Made by a program: the position numbers and the translations under genes. Positions 18,564 to 27,804 of a DNA stretch of 64,000 nt are shown one piece after another. Each line of letters begins with the position of its first letter. Position 1 is the stretch's first letter. The notes under the pieces were generated by a model, which was given only the letters and a program-made list of their open reading frames with translations, ran no database searches and was not told where the DNA came from. Location: NCBI RefSeq assembly GCF_017313265.1, contig NZ_JAFLQZ010000002.1, forward strand, positions 62,001 to 126,000. The letters run 5' to 3'. Source of the stretch: Hymenobacter telluris (lineage in GTDB: Bacteria; Bacteroidota; Bacteroidia; Cytophagales; Hymenobacteraceae).

Positions 18564-19526
18564 GTGTCCAACGCTCCTGTTCCTGCCGCCGAGCCACCGG
18601 CTTCCAAAGTTGCCATTATAGCGGCGCTGGCAGCCAATCTGGCCATTGCCGTTATCAAGTTTGTGGCGGCGGGTTTCACGGGCAGCTCGGCCATGCTGGC
18701 CGAGGGTATTCACTCGGTGGTGGATACAGCCAACGAGTTTCTGTTGCTGCTGGGCTTGCGCAAAAGCCAGCAGCCGGCCCACGCCGGGCGGCCGTTCGGG
18801 TACGGTAAAGAGCTGTATTTCTGGTCGTTTATTGTGGCCGTTTGCATCTTTGCCATTGGCGGCGGCATTTCCATCTACGAAGGCATTGAACACCTGCGGC
18901 ACCCCACGCCGCTGGAAAACCCCACTTGGAATTACGTGGTGCTGGGGCTGGCTTTCCTCTTCGACGGGGCTTCGTTTCTGGTGGCGCGCCGCACGTTTAA
19001 TGCCCAGCGCAACGGACGCAGCTTTTGGGCCGCTTTCCGAGGCAGCAAAGACCCTTCTATTTTCGTGGTGCTCTTCGAAGATGCCGCCGATTTGATGGGG
19101 CTGATTGTGGCATTCTTGGGGGTGTTTCTGAGCCATCAATTGCAGAACCCGGCCCTCGATGGCGTGGCGTCACTGGCTATTGGCCTTATTCTGCTGGTAG
19201 TGGCGGGCTTGCTGCTACGCGAAAACAAAAGCCTGCTGCTTGGGGAGCCCGCCGAAGCCGGCCTCTTGCAGGAAGTGGAAGCCTTGGTAACCGCCGATGC
19301 CGCCGTAGTAGCCGTGGCCGCGCCTCTATCATCGTACCTGAGCCCGCACGAAATTCTGCTGGTGCTGCGCGTGGAGTTTCAGCCGAAATTATCAGCCACC
19401 GAACTCACCGAAGCCATCAGCCAACTCGATGCTACCATCCGGGAACGGTACCCGGATATCCGGCACCTGTTTGTGCAGCCCTCTTTTGTGCAGCAGAAGC
19501 AACCCCACGATCAGCCACTGAGCTAG
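18564..19526 (+). CDS. Cation diffusion facilitator (CDF) transporter
   Basis: 320 residues from a GTG start at 18564. Six hydrophobic segments; the first pair carries the CDF metal site (GFTGSSAMLAEGIHSVVDTANE, with Ser-Glu-His-Asp positions), and a second site is in EDAADLMGLIVAF. The loop HAGRPFGYGKELYFWS is typical. The C-terminal ~100 residues form a cytoplasmic ferredoxin-like domain. CDF proteins export Zn2+, Fe2+ or Mn2+ in exchange for H+; the HxxxD/DxxxD arrangement does not settle which. It is a single gene, convergent with the NADH dehydrogenase gene. Confidence 0.88.
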   Translation: MSNAPVPAAEPPASKVAIIAALAANLAIAVIKFVAAGFTGSSAMLAEGIHSVVDTANEFLLLLGLRKSQQPAHAGRPFGYGKELYFWSFIVAVCIFAIGGGISIYEGIEHLRHPTPLENPTWNYVVLGLAFLFDGASFLVARRTFNAQRNGRSFWAAFRGSKDPSIFVVLFEDAADLMGLIVAFLGVFLSHQLQNPALDGVASLAIGLILLVVAGLLLRENKSLLLGEPAEAGLLQEVEALVTADAAVVAVAAPLSSYLSPHEILLVLRVEFQPKLSATELTEAISQLDATIRERYPDIRHLFVQPSFVQQKQPHDQPLS

Positions 19527-19559
19527 TTACATGGCTGCTTGCGCCCTGAGGCCTGGGGC

Positions 19560-20894
19560 TCAACTGGCCGGTTCACTTGCCTTGGGTGTGGGTATTGGCT
19601 CGCGCCGGCCGCCCATGATGTAGCGCAGGCCCGTATTCTGGCTGAAGTAGTTCCACATCCAGTTGGCAAAGACGGTGAGGCGGTTACGGAATTCCACCAA
19701 GGCAATTACGTGCACGAGGGCCCACATCACCCAGGCAAAAAAGCCCTGTGTTTTCCACTCCTTGCCCAGTAGTTTCACGTCGGCTACGGCGTGGTTGCGG
19801 CCGATGGTGGCCATAGCGCCTTTGTCGTCGTAGTGGAATGGCTGGAGGGGCTGTTTCCGGATGAGGCGCTCCAGGTTACTGGCCAGTAGCCGGCCTTGCT
19901 GAATGGCAGGTTGCGCTACCATGGGGTGCCCCTCGGGGTACTCAGGACTGAGCATGGCGGCAATGTCGCCAACAGCGAAGATGTTGGAGTAGCCGGCCAC
20001 TTGGTTGTGGGCATTCACTTCGTAGCGGCCGCCCTTGCGCAAACTCTCCGGCCGGATGCCATCAATAGGAGCACCCGCCACCCCGGCCGCCCAAATGAGC
20101 GTGCGGGTAATTAGCTTCTCGCCGGTGTTCAGCGTCACGGTGTAGCCGTCGTACGACTTCACCCGGCGTTCCAGCATCACGTTCACCCCAAACTTCTGCA
20201 AGTATTCCAGGGCCTTCTGCGACGCTTCCGCCGACATGCCCTTCAGTAGCACGTCGCCGCTCTGAATCAGGTGAATGTCCATCTGGCGGAAGTCGATTTC
20301 GCGGTAGTCTTTCGGGAAAACGTGCTTGCGCAACTCGCTCAGCGCGCCGGCCACTTCTACGCCGGTGGGTCCGCCGCCCACAATCACAAAGTCGAGCAGG
20401 CTGTTGAGCTGTTCGTCGTCGCCGATTTGCAGGGCCTTCTCGAAGTTCGACAGCACCGTATTGCGCAGTGCCACGGCGTCTTCCACGCTCTTGATGGCAA
20501 TGGCGTGGCGGGCCATCTGCTCGTCGCCGAAGTAGTTGGTGGTGGCGCCGGTGGCAACAACCAGAAAATCGTAGGGAATCAGGCCGATGGAAGTTTCCAC
20601 TACCTGCGTTTCGGTGTTTACGCACACCACCTCGGCCATGCGGAAGCTCAAGTTGTCTTGCCCTTCCAGAATCTTCCGAAACGGCGACACAATGTCGGCG
20701 GCCTCCAGGCCTGCCGTGGCAACCTGGTACATCAGCGGCTGAAAGGTGTGGTAGTTCTGCTTGTCTACCAGCACCACTTGCACGTCAACGTTACGCAGGG
20801 ATTTGGCCAGTTCCAGCCCCCCGAAACCACCGCCCACAATCACGACCCGCTGCTTACCAGTGTGTTCTATCTTGGCTAGTTCTTGTTCTTCCAT
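19560..20894 (-). CDS. ndh: Type II NADH:quinone oxidoreductase (NDH-2)
   Basis: 444 residues. Two Rossmann folds: RVVIVGGGFGGLELAKSL for FAD (about 16-33) and DFVIVGGGPTGVEVAGAL for NADH (about 168-185). Other landmarks are NYHTFQPLMYQVATAGLE, LIWAAGVAGAP, and the FAD-binding IFAVGDIA near 310. The C terminus holds a hydrophobic helix (GFFAWVMWALVHVIALVEF) used for monotopic membrane attachment. The enzyme passes electrons from NADH to menaquinone without pumping protons. The gene stands alone. Confidence 0.92.
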   Translation of the reverse strand: MEEQELAKIEHTGKQRVVIVGGGFGGLELAKSLRNVDVQVVLVDKQNYHTFQPLMYQVATAGLEAADIVSPFRKILEGQDNLSFRMAEVVCVNTETQVVETSIGLIPYDFLVVATGATTNYFGDEQMARHAIAIKSVEDAVALRNTVLSNFEKALQIGDDEQLNSLLDFVIVGGGPTGVEVAGALSELRKHVFPKDYREIDFRQMDIHLIQSGDVLLKGMSAEASQKALEYLQKFGVNVMLERRVKSYDGYTVTLNTGEKLITRTLIWAAGVAGAPIDGIRPESLRKGGRYEVNAHNQVAGYSNIFAVGDIAAMLSPEYPEGHPMVAQPAIQQGRLLASNLERLIRKQPLQPFHYDDKGAMATIGRNHAVADVKLLGKEWKTQGFFAWVMWALVHVIALVEFRNRLTVFANWMWNYFSQNTGLRYIMGGRREPIPTPKASEPAS

Positions 20895-21169
20895 CGAAGC
20901 TGCGCTTTGAAATACAGTACCTGCTTACTTAAAGCACGGCATAATAGTTATTGAGTTGGTGGAATGGCAGCACAAGAAAAACTACAGTTCAGCTTAAGCC
21001 AAAGCAGCCAATGAAGAAGCATTATACTGTTTATGGTATATTTACAACAGCTCTGGCAGATCAACAGCGAAGAAACATGATGCCTAATCGTGTATATACA
21101 TCAACTAGCGCTTTATCTTTACCGCAGTTCAATTGCCGCCCCGTTGGGTGGTAGCTAGTACCGTGTTTT

Positions 21170-21574
21170 ATGCAGTTACGCTATCTTATTGTTAATGAAA
21201 ACGTTTCTATCTCTTACGATGATACCAATGATTGGCTGTATGTTGATTGGCAGGGCGAGCACACTCCCGAAACGTCGTACGCCACTTGCTTGCTGATGGT
21301 GGAAGCACTGCGGATGCAGCCGTGCAGCAAGATTCTCAACGATAATTCCAACATCACCTATACTACGGCCGAGCTTCCGGAGTGGGGCAAGCTGTGGCTG
21401 CGCGATATGGAAGGCGCCGGGCTCCAGTACATGGCCTGGGTGCTGCCGCGCAACGCGCCCAAGCTACAAACCACCGACCTGAGCGCCCGGCCTTTTCGGA
21501 AGCCGTTGGTAGTTACCTTTTCAGACGTGGCTACTGCTTTTGAATGGCTGCACAAGCAGCAGCGGGAACTGTAG
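21170..21574 (+). CDS. Small hypothetical protein, STAS-like hypothetical
   Basis: 134 residues with no signal peptide or membrane segment. The pattern of an N-terminal strand (VSISYDDTNDWLYVDWQG), a helix with MVEALRMQPCSKILND, and a C-terminal aromatic strand with FSDVATAFEWL resembles the SpoIIAA/STAS-like small proteins common in Hymenobacter, which often occur in many copies. Function unknown. A TATCTTTA element lies about 50 bp upstream. Confidence 0.7.
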   Translation: MQLRYLIVNENVSISYDDTNDWLYVDWQGEHTPETSYATCLLMVEALRMQPCSKILNDNSNITYTTAELPEWGKLWLRDMEGAGLQYMAWVLPRNAPKLQTTDLSARPFRKPLVVTFSDVATAFEWLHKQQREL

Positions 21575-21689
21575 CGTCAGGCTGGTTTGCAGTTACTAGT
21601 CGGGGGTAAGCGGAACGGGGCGGTGGCGGAATTGGCCACAGCAGGGCCGGGTTTCGTACGCATGGGTACACCACCTATTCTTTTGCGCC

Positions 21690-23264
21690 GTGCGAAACGT
21701 ATTCCTGCTTTTTCTGTGTTGCTGCTGCCTGCCAGTAGCTGCCCAACTGCCACCTACGCCCCGGCAACTATACCCAGGCTTGTTTGAAGCCGTGCAAACG
21801 GGCCAGGTTTTTCCGGATAACAAGACGTTTGTGGACATGGTGCCGCGCAACCCGCGCGAGTCGCCGGCCCAGATTGTGGCCGACTACCAGCAACAGCGCG
21901 CTCAGCCTGGTTTCAACCTCACGCAGTTCGTGCAAACCCGGTTTCGGCTACCTACCACCGACACGGCCACGTACCGCAGCAACGTGCGCGCCGGCCTGCG
22001 CGCCCACCTCGATACGCTCTGGACGGTGTTGCGGCGCCAGCCCCAGGATTCGGTGAGCCGGTATTCGTCGTTGCTGCCGCTGCCTCGGCCGTATCTGGTG
22101 CCGGGTGGGCGGTTTCGGGAGGTGTACTACTGGGATTCGTACTTCACGATGCTCGGCCTGCGCGAAGCTAAACGTCTCGACTTAGTGCGCAGCATGACCG
22201 ACAACTTTGCTTACCTCATTGGCCGCTACGGCTTTATCCCGAACGGCAACCGGACCTACTACCTCACCCGCTCGCAGCCGCCGTTCTTTGCCTTGATGGT
22301 GCAGTTGCTGGCCGAAGAACAGGGCGACACGGTGTTGCAGCGCTACCAGCCGTACTTGCTACGCGAGTACGCCTACTGGATGGCCGGCGCCGACTCATTG
22401 AAGCCCGGTACTGCCACGCGCCGGGTGGCGCGCCTGGCCGGGGGCGAACTGCTCAACCGCTACTGGGACGACAGCACGCTGCCCCGCGAAGAGTCGTACA
22501 TCAAGGATGTGGAGGCAGCGCGCGGCAGCAAACGTGCCGCCCAACTCTACCGCGACATTCGGGCCGCCGCCGCGTCCGGCTGGGACTTCAGCACTCGTTG
22601 GTTTGGGCCGGCCGGTACGCTGGCCTCCATCCGTACCACCGAGCTGGCCCCCGTCGATTTGAATTGCCTGCTTCTGACCTTGGAACAAACCATTGCCCGC
22701 TCGTACAGCACCCAGGGCCAACGTGCCGAAGCGGCTGCCTGGCAGCAAAAGGTGGAAAAACGCAGCAAAGCCATTCAGCGCTATTGCTGGAACGAAGCGG
22801 CCAGCTGGTACACCGACTACGACCTCACCCAGCGCCGGCCCGCCGCCATCCGGACGCTGGCCGGCGTGTTTCCGCTGGCTTTCGGCGTAGCTACTCCCAC
22901 CCAAGCCAGCCGGGTAGCCAAAGGCCTCAAAGCTGATTTTCTGAAAGACGGCGGTCTGCTGACCACGCTCAAAAACAGCGGCCAGCAATGGGACGCACCC
23001 AATGCCTGGGCGCCTTTGCAGTACCTGGCTGTGCAAGGCCTGAACCGTTACCGCCAGCAGCCCCTCGCCGATACCATTGCGGCGCGGTGGGTACGGCTCA
23101 ATTCCCGCGTGTTTCAGCAAACCGGCAAGCTGCTGGAGAAATACAACGTCATGGATACGCACCTGCCGGCCGGGGGCGGCGAGTATCCGCTGCAAGACGG
23201 CTTCGGGTGGACCAATGGTGTGTTACTGAACTTGTTGAATAAACGGCCACAAGAAAGTAACTAG
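21690..23264 (+). CDS. treA: Periplasmic alpha,alpha-trehalase (GH37)
   Basis: 524 residues from a GTG start; the signal peptide is MRNVFLLFLCCCCLPVAAQ. Trehalase signature 1 is present at 138-151 (PGGRFREVYYWDSY). The region of signature 2 near 432 reads QWDAPNAWAPLQ, with Asn-Ala where most family members have Asn-Gly or Pro-Gly. The C-terminal GGGEYPLQDGFGWTNGV holds the catalytic Glu segment. The enzyme hydrolyses trehalose to glucose outside the inner membrane. The next gene starts 38 bp after its stop but is metabolically unrelated. Confidence 0.92.
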   Translation: MRNVFLLFLCCCCLPVAAQLPPTPRQLYPGLFEAVQTGQVFPDNKTFVDMVPRNPRESPAQIVADYQQQRAQPGFNLTQFVQTRFRLPTTDTATYRSNVRAGLRAHLDTLWTVLRRQPQDSVSRYSSLLPLPRPYLVPGGRFREVYYWDSYFTMLGLREAKRLDLVRSMTDNFAYLIGRYGFIPNGNRTYYLTRSQPPFFALMVQLLAEEQGDTVLQRYQPYLLREYAYWMAGADSLKPGTATRRVARLAGGELLNRYWDDSTLPREESYIKDVEAARGSKRAAQLYRDIRAAAASGWDFSTRWFGPAGTLASIRTTELAPVDLNCLLLTLEQTIARSYSTQGQRAEAAAWQQKVEKRSKAIQRYCWNEAASWYTDYDLTQRRPAAIRTLAGVFPLAFGVATPTQASRVAKGLKADFLKDGGLLTTLKNSGQQWDAPNAWAPLQYLAVQGLNRYRQQPLADTIAARWVRLNSRVFQQTGKLLEKYNVMDTHLPAGGGEYPLQDGFGWTNGVLLNLLNKRPQESN

Positions 23265-23302
23265 CAGCCCTACTGCCATTCACTACCGGATAAGCCTCAG
23301 TC

Positions 23303-24082
23303 ATGGCCGACTTACCTTCCTCAACCCCACCTGAGCGCCCCGCCCCCGACCCGTGGGCAACACTGAAGGCGCACACCGCTGCCCGTATTGCCCTGGGCCG
23401 CACCGGTACTAGTGTGCCGCTACGAGAAGCACTGGCATTCCGGTTGGCCCATGCCCACGCCCGCGACGCCGTGTATTCGGTGCTAGAAACGGAAAAGCTG
23501 CTGCCAGAAGTAGCGCGCCTAAACGTGCCCGTGTGTGAGGTGAAAAGCCAGGCCCACGACCGGCAGGAGTATTTGCAGCGCCCTGATTTGGGCCGGCTCC
23601 TGCACGAGGAAAGTAGTGCGCTGCTGAAAAATCAGTTGCTTCGAGAGGTTGACTTGGCTGTTATTCTGGCAGATGGATTGTCGGCGGCGGCGGTAAACGA
23701 GCACGCGGTGCCGCTGTTGCAGCGGCTGCTGCCTAAGCTGCACGAGGCAGGGCTGCAACTTGCGCCCTTGGTGGTAGCCACCCAAGCCCGCGTAGCCATC
23801 GGCGACGAAGTAGGAGAGGCGCTGGGAGCCCAACTGAGTCTGGTTTTGATTGGGGAGCGGCCCGGCCTTAGCTCGCCGCGCAGCCTGGGGGCCTATTTCA
23901 CCTACGGCCCCCGGCCCGGCCTCACCGACGAAGCTCGCAACTGCGTGTCCAACATCCGCCCTGAGGGCCTGAACTACGACTTAGCCGCCGAGCGCCTATT
24001 TTTTCTGCTCCATGAGAGCCTGCGCCGCAAGCTCTCGGGTGTGCAACTCAAAGACGGCAGCCAGTTACTAGAGCGGTTTTGA
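23303..24082 (+). CDS. eutC: Ethanolamine ammonia-lyase small subunit EutC
   Basis: 259 residues of normal family length. Recognised from ARIALGRTGTSVPLREALAF, LAHAHARDAVYSVLE, VAIGDEVGEALGA, LVLIGERPGLSSPRSLGAYF, TYGPRPGLTDEARNCVSNIR and the final KLSGVQLKDG. EutC joins EutB to make the adenosylcobalamin-dependent enzyme that splits ethanolamine into acetaldehyde and ammonia. Unusually, no eutB or other eut gene lies nearby; the upstream gene is a trehalase 38 bp away. The last two codons and the stop lie inside a dispersed palindromic element (24069-24181). Confidence 0.92.
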   Translation: MADLPSSTPPERPAPDPWATLKAHTAARIALGRTGTSVPLREALAFRLAHAHARDAVYSVLETEKLLPEVARLNVPVCEVKSQAHDRQEYLQRPDLGRLLHEESSALLKNQLLREVDLAVILADGLSAAAVNEHAVPLLQRLLPKLHEAGLQLAPLVVATQARVAIGDEVGEALGAQLSLVLIGERPGLSSPRSLGAYFTYGPRPGLTDEARNCVSNIRPEGLNYDLAAERLFFLLHESLRRKLSGVQLKDGSQLLERF

Positions 24083-24181
24083 AGGTAGGGGCTGGCCCCC
24101 GCCCGTCGTCGAACGGACTCGGTGAAAAAGCGCCGGCATAGGGGCGGGAGCAACCTGTGCACCGACCCTGAAACCGCCCTA
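24069..24181. repeat. MITE-like dispersed element, copy A
   Basis: 113 bp with inverted ends TAGAGCGGTTT and AAACCGCCCTA. It shares an internal core (GCCCGTCGTCGAACGGA, then TCGGTGAA) with copies at 44814-44947 and 52281-52415. It overlaps the end of eutC and provides its stop codon. The TA at both ends is consistent with a TA target duplication as in IS630/Tc1-type elements. Confidence 0.75.
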
Positions 24182-24250
24182 AGCTACTAACTGTTAGCTT
24201 TTTTCGAGGAACCCAGGGAAAACCATCAGCCAATAGCTATCAGCTACTAG

Positions 24251-25090
24251 CTAAAGATTGCCACGGGTGGTTTTGTATAGATACCAGCCTTTGGTAATGG
24301 GCCGCACTACTATCAGCCGGTCGGGGTCCATGGCGGGTACTTCTGCCGGTTTGGGCTGATACAACAACCCCACGGTGTTGTCAACCCGCCCCCCGATAAT
24401 GAATTCAATGCAGGAGTCGCAGTTGGTTTCGTGCTGGGTGATGCGGCCGATGTAAAGCTTACGCAGTAAATTCTTTACCTCTGGGTCGGTGTTGGCGGCT
24501 TGCTCGCCGGCAATGCTGTCGGTGGCCGTGAAATACTGCCGGGTCTGCACAAGCCGTACCACCTTTTGGAAACCGGCCTGATGGCTGGTGAAGTGGTTGA
24601 TTACGTCGGCGTCGGAACCAATCCAGAGGCGGAGGTTGCCCACGGTGAAGGCGTGGTCGGCGTCGGGATGCTTCTGGTTGTACTGGGCTATTTCGGTTTC
24701 GGGCATGGCCGTCAGCAACTTCAGCATGGGCGGGCCGAGTTGGGTCATGGCCAGGCTCCGGATGGCTTGTAGCTTCCACGCGTCGGCTTCCTTAGCGAAA
24801 TGCAGATAAAAGTCGTTGCGGCTCACGGAGTCGCGCAGCTCTACGGCTACTACGGCCGTGCTGTCGCCTTGCTGAAGCAGCTCGCAGCTACGTTGCAGGT
24901 TGTGTGGTATCTGTTGGCCGAGGGTCTGGTTTTTGGCTTGCTGCTGCGCCTCGCAGCACAGATATTCCTTCATTTGGGGCCAGCCGTCGGTATCCACAAA
25001 TTGCCGGGCAATTTGCAGTGGTTCCATCGGCACGCGGGCCATTGCCAGGTGAGATACAATCAATAAGCAGGAAAAAAGAAAATACTTCAT
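24251..25090 (-). CDS. Secreted hypothetical protein
   Basis: 279 residues with a signal peptide (MKYFLFSCLLIVSHLAMA). Five Cys residues include CCEAQQQAKN near 45 and CDSCIEF near 225, which could form disulphides. The rest is a mix of helix and strand with no family I recognise. Residues near the C terminus (DPDRLIVVRPITKGWYLYKT) look like a final beta-hairpin. Single gene. Confidence 0.7.
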   Translation of the reverse strand: MKYFLFSCLLIVSHLAMARVPMEPLQIARQFVDTDGWPQMKEYLCCEAQQQAKNQTLGQQIPHNLQRSCELLQQGDSTAVVAVELRDSVSRNDFYLHFAKEADAWKLQAIRSLAMTQLGPPMLKLLTAMPETEIAQYNQKHPDADHAFTVGNLRLWIGSDADVINHFTSHQAGFQKVVRLVQTRQYFTATDSIAGEQAANTDPEVKNLLRKLYIGRITQHETNCDSCIEFIIGGRVDNTVGLLYQPKPAEVPAMDPDRLIVVRPITKGWYLYKTTRGNL

Positions 25091-25306
25091 CGAATAAGCT
25101 AAAATATCTGGCTTTCAGCCCCTAGGCTTCCGCTATAATCCTGAAAGGTAAGTGAAATACTGGCACACATAAGTGGCCGAATACGAGTAGCCGGAGCATT
25201 GCTAAAGGTGCCAGCCGTGGTTGCTTGCTAGCTCCACCGTTGGGAGGACCAGTTAACAGCGAATAAGGTTGCTGGCGCAACTAAAATTCGGCGGTGGCGG
25301 CTGGCT

Positions 25307-25331
25307 GGCAACGTTACCGGCAACGATTGCA
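25307..25331. promoter_or_regulatory. Operator-like palindrome before pectate lyase 1
   Basis: Reads GGCAACGTTACC followed by GGCAACGATTGCA. It matches the element before the second pectate lyase gene (33664-33688) at 24 of 25 positions and at the same distance (125 versus 128 bp) from the start codon. The first half is a near-perfect GGCAACGTTGCC palindrome, and GCAA-N3-TTGC follows, a LacI-family operator form. Confidence 0.65.
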
Positions 25332-25455
25332 CAAAGAAATATAGGTGGGGGTGCATCCTGGCTCGGGCGTTTCGGTAATATCGGTCTGTTGTGGTCGGGT
25401 TGGGCAGTGCCTTGGCCTTGGCTTCTCTTGTTCAGCTCGTTTCGCTTTTCGTCTT

Positions 25456-26931
25456 ATGCGCTTACTATTTCCGCCTAGTGGTCTGGGCCGCGCCACTTAC
25501 GCCACCGTGCTGTTCGCCTGTGTGGGCGCCTTAGCTGTAATGGGGGCCAGACCAGCAGCCGTGCCGCCACTGGCGTTTCCGGGGGCCGAAGGGGCGGGGC
25601 GCTTCACGAGCGGCGGGCGTGGTACTGCCGCGGTGCCCACTACGGTGTTCGAAGTCACCAACCTCACCGACGACAACCAGCCCGGCAGTTTGCGCTACGC
25701 CCTCACCAAAACCGCCCCGGCGCGAACGGTGGTGTTTCGGGTGTCGGGTACTATTCACCTGTCTTCGCCGCTGACCATCAGCAAAAGCAACACCACCATT
25801 GCCGGGCAAACCGCCCCTGGTGATGGTATTTGCCTGGCTGATTACCCGGTGAGCGTGAAGGCCTCCAATGTCATCATCCGGTTTGTACGCTTCCGGATGG
25901 GCGACAAAAACCAGAACAAAGGCCAGGTGGATGGCGGCGGGGGCGACGATGCCTTTGGTGGCACGCGCAACAATAGCCTCATTATCGACCATTGCACCAT
26001 GAGTTGGTCGACGGACGAGTGCTTTTCGGTGTATGAGGGCGACAGTACCACTTTGCAGTGGAACATGATGAGTGAGCCGCTCAACTATTCCTACCACTTC
26101 GAAACCGGCGACAAAGACTTCGAGCGGCACGGCTACGGTGGTATTTGGGGCGGGCAGCGCGCTACTATGCACCACAATTTGTTTGCCCACTGCAACAGCC
26201 GCACGCCCCGCTTCAACGGCAGCCGCTACACGCACCCGGCCGGGTTTGAGAACGTGGATTTCCGCAACAACGTCATCTACAACTGGGGCGAAAACAACGT
26301 GTATGCCGGGGAAGGCGGCAACTACAACATCGTGGGCAACTACTACAAGCACGGCCCGAACACCAAGGAAAGCGTGAAGACGCGGGTGCTGAACCCCTAT
26401 AAGCTGGAAAAAGGCTCCAACCCGCTGCCCTACGGCAAGTTCTACCTGAGCGGTAACTACGTGGATGCCAGCGCCGACGTGACCCGCCACAACTGGCGCG
26501 GCGTAACCATGCAGGGCGGCACCGCCGCCGATACCGTGCAAGCCCAAGCCAACAGTGCATTCAACATAGCGCCCGTAGCTACCCAAACCGCCGCCGAGGC
26601 GTACAAGGCGGTGCTCCAGCACGTAGGCGCCAGCCTGCCCAAGCGCGACACCCTCGACCAGCGCATCATCCGCAACGTGGTCAACCGTACCGGAGGCTTT
26701 ATTGATGTGCAAGGCGGCTACCCGCACGGCACGCCCTATGAGGTGTCGCGGAAGGCGTGGCCGGTGCTGAAGTCAACCGCAGCGCCTGCTGATACCGACC
26801 ACGACGGTATGCCCGACGCCTGGGAGACCCGGCAGCGCCTCAACCCCAAAGACCCCGCCGACCGCGCCAAAACCAACGCCAGCGGCTACACTATGCTGGA
26901 AGTATACCTGAATAGCTTGGTTGGTTTTTAG
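25456..26931 (+). CDS. Secreted pectate lyase 1 (PL1 family), no T9SS tail
   Basis: About 491 residues from the ATG at 25456, which begins a signal peptide (MRLLFPPSGLGRATYATVL to VMGARPA). The right-handed beta-helix starts with LAFPGAEGAGRFTSGGRGG-type sequence; hallmarks are DDNQPGSLRYAL, NTTIAGQTAPGDGI, VIIRFVRFRMGD, IDHCTMSWSTDE and HHNLFAHCNSRTPRF, the last with the catalytic Arg region. A C-terminal DTDHDGMPDAWE Ca2+-type motif follows. Pectate lyases split polygalacturonate by beta-elimination with Ca2+. Unlike its paralogue at 33816-35579 it lacks a T9SS sorting domain. The stop codon lies in a long hairpin. Confidence 0.92.
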   Translation: MRLLFPPSGLGRATYATVLFACVGALAVMGARPAAVPPLAFPGAEGAGRFTSGGRGTAAVPTTVFEVTNLTDDNQPGSLRYALTKTAPARTVVFRVSGTIHLSSPLTISKSNTTIAGQTAPGDGICLADYPVSVKASNVIIRFVRFRMGDKNQNKGQVDGGGGDDAFGGTRNNSLIIDHCTMSWSTDECFSVYEGDSTTLQWNMMSEPLNYSYHFETGDKDFERHGYGGIWGGQRATMHHNLFAHCNSRTPRFNGSRYTHPAGFENVDFRNNVIYNWGENNVYAGEGGNYNIVGNYYKHGPNTKESVKTRVLNPYKLEKGSNPLPYGKFYLSGNYVDASADVTRHNWRGVTMQGGTAADTVQAQANSAFNIAPVATQTAAEAYKAVLQHVGASLPKRDTLDQRIIRNVVNRTGGFIDVQGGYPHGTPYEVSRKAWPVLKSTAAPADTDHDGMPDAWETRQRLNPKDPADRAKTNASGYTMLEVYLNSLVGF

Positions 26932-27097
26932 TGCCTAGTTGGTTTTTAGTGTTTGGTTGTTGGTGCTTGGTGCTTAGGTTGTTGGTGCTTAGGTTGTTCT
27001 GCTGTACTCCAAACGAAACCTTATCAGGCGCGACTCTCTATGCACGAAGCACTAAAAACCAACAACCAAGCACTAAAAACCAACTAGGCACTAAAAC
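26922..27097. repeat. Long intergenic hairpin i (degenerate tandem arms)
   Basis: Arms of about 45-50 nt built from words such as TTGGTTTTTAGTGCTTAGG (left) and their complement (27048-27097) enclose about 90 nt. It lies between the convergent pectate lyase and pseudouridine synthase genes. The left arm holds the TAG stop of the lyase gene, and the right arm overlaps the end of the other gene. Confidence 0.75.
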
Positions 27098-27662
27098 CGT
27101 CTACTTCCCGCACCTCGCCGGATTCTAAGTCGTGGAGGTGAAGGCTGCCGATACGCACGCGCACCAGCCGTAAGGTGGGGAAGCCCACGGCGGCCGTCAT
27201 CTTGCGCACCTGCCGGAATTTGCCTTCCGTAACGGTAATGCTCACCCAACTGGTGGGGCCATGCCTATCGGAGCGGATGCGGCGGGCGCGGGGCGGCAGG
27301 GTAGGAGCGGTGGGCAGGCGGTAGGCGGTACAGGGTAGCGTCTGGTACTTGCCCTCGGGCAACCCGATTTCCACGCCTTGCTGCAACTGCGCCACGGCTT
27401 CGTCGGTGATGAGGCCGTCTACCTGCGCGTAATATTCCTTCTCCACGTCTTTGCGGCGGATTAACTCGCTCACGCGGCCATCGGTGGTGAGCAGCAGTAG
27501 GCCTTCACTTTCCTCGTCGAGCCGCCCCACCGACATCGTGCCTTCCGGAAAGTCGTGCAACTCGCCCAGAAAACGCTTTTTGCGGGCTTCGCTGGGGTTA
27601 TTACTCATAAACTGGCTGAGGTAGCCGTAGGGTTTATGCACGAGAAAGTGACGATGGAGCAT
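27084..27662 (-). CDS. rRNA large-subunit pseudouridine synthase, RluE/RsuA family
   Basis: About 192 residues from the ATG at 27662. The catalytic motif GRLDEESEGLLLLTTDG has the Asp that attacks uridine. Flanking motifs are LVHKPYGYLSQF, KEYYAQVDG, and the long basic segment WVSITVTEGKFRQVRKMTAA, typical of RluE. No S4 domain precedes the catalytic domain, also as in RluE. It converts a specific uridine in rRNA to pseudouridine; the exact position is inferred. The gene end overlaps the long hairpin i. Confidence 0.88.
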   Translation of the reverse strand: MLHRHFLVHKPYGYLSQFMSNNPSEARKKRFLGELHDFPEGTMSVGRLDEESEGLLLLTTDGRVSELIRRKDVEKEYYAQVDGLITDEAVAQLQQGVEIGLPEGKYQTLPCTAYRLPTAPTLPPRARRIRSDRHGPTSWVSITVTEGKFRQVRKMTAAVGFPTLRLVRVRIGSLHLHDLESGEVREVDGFSA

Positions 27663-27804
27663 GCGCGAAGCCAACCGGCCAAGTAAACAACAGCGGCCCG
27701 CCGCCGGGCTGCAACAAAGAGTGCAAAGGTACGAAGGCTTGTTCGGGTACGGCCTTTTGGCAAGCCAGTCCGTACTCAGCTAAACGCACTTGCTTACTTT
27801 CGCC

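Noticed and set aside
20951..21154. Short plus-strand frame of 67 codons
   Set aside because: Lies in a spacer of 275 bp, has basic/Gln-rich composition unlike the genes around it, and shows no promoter or conserved motif.
23303..24082. Ethanolamine-utilisation microcompartment locus
   Set aside because: Only eutC is present; no shell, cobalamin or aldehyde-dehydrogenase gene of the eut type lies beside it.
25531..26727. Open frame of 398 codons on the minus strand over pectate lyase 1
   Set aside because: Antisense shadow with a low-complexity composition like that over pectate lyase 2; the two shadows look alike only because the lyases do.
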